Assembly (NCBI GenBank): GCA_017538775.1
Contig: JAFYIF010000211.1
Span: forward strand, 1-13,135
DNA: 13,135 bases
Origin: Oscillospiraceae bacterium
GTDB taxonomy: Bacteria; Bacillota; Clostridia; Oscillospirales; Oscillospiraceae
Direction of reading: 5' to 3'
How positions within the stretch are numbered: position 1 is the first letter of the stretch; the number at the start of each line of letters is the position of its first letter. A model generated the notes under the pieces. That model did no database searches and was not told the DNA's origin. It was given only the letters and a program-made list of their open reading frames with translations. Made by a program: the position numbers and the translations under genes. Positions 11,029-13,135 of this stretch are shown here, in pieces.

Positions 11029-13135
11029 TCAATGGGCGTCCGCCCAGCTCCGGCCGATCTTGGCCTCGGCCAGCAGGGGCACGGCCAGCTCCGCCACCTG
11101 CTCCATCTCCTCGGTCAGCAGTCTGCGGACGGTCTCCGCCTCGGCCTCCGGGCACTCGGCGATCAGCTCGTCGTGGACCTGCAAAATCAGCTTTGCCTCC
11201 AGCCCCTCCCGGTCCAGCCGCCGGGCCACCCGGACCATGGCCAGCTTGATCACGTCCGCCGCCGTGCCCTGGATGGGCATGTTCAGCGCCACCCGCTCCC
11301 CGAAGCTGCGCACGGCAAAGTTGCTGCTTTTCAGCTCCGGCAGGCTGCGGCGGCGGCCAAAGAGGGTGGACACATAGCCCTGCTCCTTCGCCTGGGCTTT
11401 GATGCGCTTCTGGTACTCCCGGACGCCGTGGAAGCGCTCCAGATAGGCGTCCATGTAGGCTTTGGCCTCGTTGGGGAACACGCCGATGTCCTGGGCCAGG
11501 GACCAGGCGCTGATGCCGTAGACGATGCCGAAGTTGACGGCCTTGGCGTGGCTGCGCTGGGTCTTCGTCACCTCCGGCAGCGGGACGCCGAAGACCTGGC
11601 TGGCGGTGACCGCGTGGATGTCCTCGCCGCCGCGGAAGGCGGCGATCATGTTCTCGTCCCCGCTGATGTGGGCCAGCAGCCGCAGCTCGATCTGGCTGTA
11701 GTCCGCGTCCACCAGCACCTTCCCCGGCGCGGCGATGAACATCCGCCGGATCTGGCCGCCGAACTCCCGGCGGATGGGGATGTTTTGCAGGTTCGGCTCC
11801 CGGGAGGAAAGGCGGCCCGTGTCCGTCACGGTCATCATGAAGCTGGTGCGGATGCGCCCATCCGCCTCGATGCCTTTCAGCAGCCCCTCGGCGTAGGTGC
11901 TTTTCAGCTTGGTCAGCATCCGGTAGTCCAAAATCCGATCGACGATGGGGTGTTTGTCCCGGAGCTTCTCCAGGGTGTCCGCGTTGGTGCTCCAGCCGGT
12001 CTTGGTCTTCTTCCCGGCGGGGAGCATCAGCTTTTCAAACAGCACGGTCCCCAGCTGCTTCGGGGACAGGATGTTGAACTCCTCCCCGGCCAGGTCCCAG
12101 ATGCTCCGCTGGAGGCTCTGGATGGTCTCGGTCATGCTGTCCCCGAAGTCTCGCAGGGCCGCCCGGTCCACCAGGAAGCCCGCGTACTCCATCTCCGCCA
12201 GCACCGCGCAGAGGGGCAGCTCGATTTCATAAAACAGCTTCTCCATGCCCAGGGCCAGGAGCCGCTCCTGCATCGGGTCGTGGAGGGCCCAGACCGCGGC
12301 GGCCTCCGCGGCCAGGGCGGCGGCCCGGTCCTCCGGCGGCGTGGGCAGCTCCGCGCCAAGATACTGCACGCTCAGGCGGCGCAGCGCGTAGCTCCCCGCC
12401 GTGGCGTCCAGCAGATACCCGGCCAGGGCCGCGTCGAAGACCCACCAGCGGGGGATGGGCAGGCCCAGGTCCAGCAGATGCCGCTGCAGGTCCTTGATGT
12501 TGTGCCCGGCCTTGGGGATGCGGTCGGTGAACAGGGCCGCCAGGGCCATGTTCCAGTCCCCGGCAAAGCTCCGGCGGTCCAGGGTCCAGACCCGGCGCAC
12601 GCCCTCCGTCCCCTCGGTCAGTTCCACCAGCGCGAAGGCGAAGGCGTCCCAGTCCGGCGCGCAGGCCACGCACAGGGTCTGCGCCCGCTCGTTCCAGACG
12701 ATCTCCTCCGCCAGGGCCCGGGCCGCCGCCTCGTCGGGGATCGGGGTCGTCGCATACGCCGCCGTCGGCGCCGCTTCCGGCGCGGCGGGCTCCGGCGGCT
12801 GCACGCCCCACTGTTCGATGAATCTGGAAAAGCCCAGCTTCATCAGCAGGGGGTAGAGTTCCGGCCCGTAGTCCCCGGACCAGCGGGCCTCCGCCGGGTC
12901 CAGCTCCAGCGGCGCGTCGGTGCGGATCGTGGCCAGCTCATAGCTCATCCGGGCGGAATCCTCCCCGGCCCGGAGCTTTTTCCGCACGGCCTCCCGCAGC
13001 TCCGGGGCGTCCAGGGCCGCGTAGACCCCCTCCAGGCTCCCGAAGCGCCGCAGCAGCTCCAGGGCGGTCTTCTCCCCCACCCCGGCCACGCCGGGGATGT
13101 TGTCGCTGACGTCGCCCATCAGGGCTTTCAGGTCC
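11029..13135 (-). CDS. polA: DNA polymerase I, N-terminus off the window
   Basis: About 701 residues are visible, running in frame off the right edge; roughly 150-200 N-terminal residues of the 5' nuclease are missing. The fragment opens in the nuclease helix-hairpin-helix region (DLKALMGDVSDNIPGVAGVG). The 3'-5' exonuclease-like domain follows, but the DxE pair is replaced (LCVACAPDWD) and the other acidic residues are also lost, so proofreading is absent, as in many Firmicutes Pol I. The polymerase domain is intact: motif A DADYSQIELR (Asp476 of the fragment), the O-helix RSHAKAVNFGIVYG and motif C QVHDEL (His654-Asp655). Pol I fills gaps in repair and Okazaki-fragment maturation. It is followed after 18 bases by the metallopeptidase fusion gene and appears to head the polA-to-radC operon as seen here. 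Confidence 0.97.
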   Translation of the reverse strand, partial: DLKALMGDVSDNIPGVAGVGEKTALELLRRFGSLEGVYAALDAPELREAVRKKLRAGEDSARMSYELATIRTDAPLELDPAEARWSGDYGPELYPLLMKLGFSRFIEQWGVQPPEPAAPEAAPTAAYATTPIPDEAAARALAEEIVWNERAQTLCVACAPDWDAFAFALVELTEGTEGVRRVWTLDRRSFAGDWNMALAALFTDRIPKAGHNIKDLQRHLLDLGLPIPRWWVFDAALAGYLLDATAGSYALRRLSVQYLGAELPTPPEDRAAALAAEAAAVWALHDPMQERLLALGMEKLFYEIELPLCAVLAEMEYAGFLVDRAALRDFGDSMTETIQSLQRSIWDLAGEEFNILSPKQLGTVLFEKLMLPAGKKTKTGWSTNADTLEKLRDKHPIVDRILDYRMLTKLKSTYAEGLLKGIEADGRIRTSFMMTVTDTGRLSSREPNLQNIPIRREFGGQIRRMFIAAPGKVLVDADYSQIELRLLAHISGDENMIAAFRGGEDIHAVTASQVFGVPLPEVTKTQRSHAKAVNFGIVYGISAWSLAQDIGVFPNEAKAYMDAYLERFHGVREYQKRIKAQAKEQGYVSTLFGRRRSLPELKSSNFAVRSFGERVALNMPIQGTAADVIKLAMVRVARRLDREGLEAKLILQVHDELIAECPEAEAETVRRLLTEEMEQVAELAVPLLAEAKIGRSWADAH

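Noticed and set aside
1..13135. CRISPR array, riboswitch or rRNA gene
   Set aside because: No regularly spaced repeats, no recognisable aptamer core (including the T-box AGGGTGGNACCGCG motif) and no rRNA-like sequence was seen.

Overview
The window looks like chromosome from a high-GC member of the Clostridia, most likely Oscillospiraceae or a relative (Flavonifractor, Oscillibacter or Pseudoflavonifractor-like). This is inferred from the Firmicutes-type gene order rimP-nusA-ylxR-ylxQ, a Bacillus-type Pol I without proofreading residues, strong sigma-A promoters, Shine-Dalgarno sites before nearly every gene, and very GC-rich codon use. All native genes lie on the minus strand; the only plus-strand gene is a transposase in an AT-richer insertion sequence.

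Read in the direction of transcription (high to low coordinates): polA (N-terminus outside the window) is followed by a two-domain protein with a zincin-type HExxH metallopeptidase half and a low-molecular-weight phosphatase-like half that lacks the catalytic P-loop residues. Then come rimI, tsaD and radC. These five genes are tightly packed and probably form one operon joining DNA replication and repair, ribosomal protein acetylation and tRNA t6A synthesis. A symmetrical terminator and a gene-free stretch of about 450 bases follow, then a solitary tRNA-Thr(CGT) with its own promoter and terminator.

Directly 3' of the tRNA is an accessory patch: a Bro-N (phage antirepressor/DinD-like) gene cut after 124 codons by a complete 1.7-kb IS1182-family element with 33-bp terminal inverted repeats. 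The left end of the IS stops 44 bp upstream of a consensus promoter driving an OmpR-type response regulator, a two-TM histidine kinase, an unknown membrane-anchored protein and a VanY-type D,D-carboxypeptidase. This is a plausible VanRS-like envelope-sensing operon.

Below that lies a palindromic repeat whose loop carries a GGGACGGTTC decamer also found in the IS ends. Next is the promoter of the rimP-nusA-ylxR-ylxQ operon, with an intrinsic terminator inside its 5' leader that may be a NusA autoregulation site. The last gene, ylxQ, runs off the left edge.

The most unusual items are the metallopeptidase/pseudo-phosphatase fusion, the leader terminator of the nusA operon, the decamer shared by a stand-alone palindrome and the IS ends, and a near-perfect 27-bp palindrome inside the truncated Bro-N gene. 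No CRISPR array, phage structural gene or clearly new defence system is visible.
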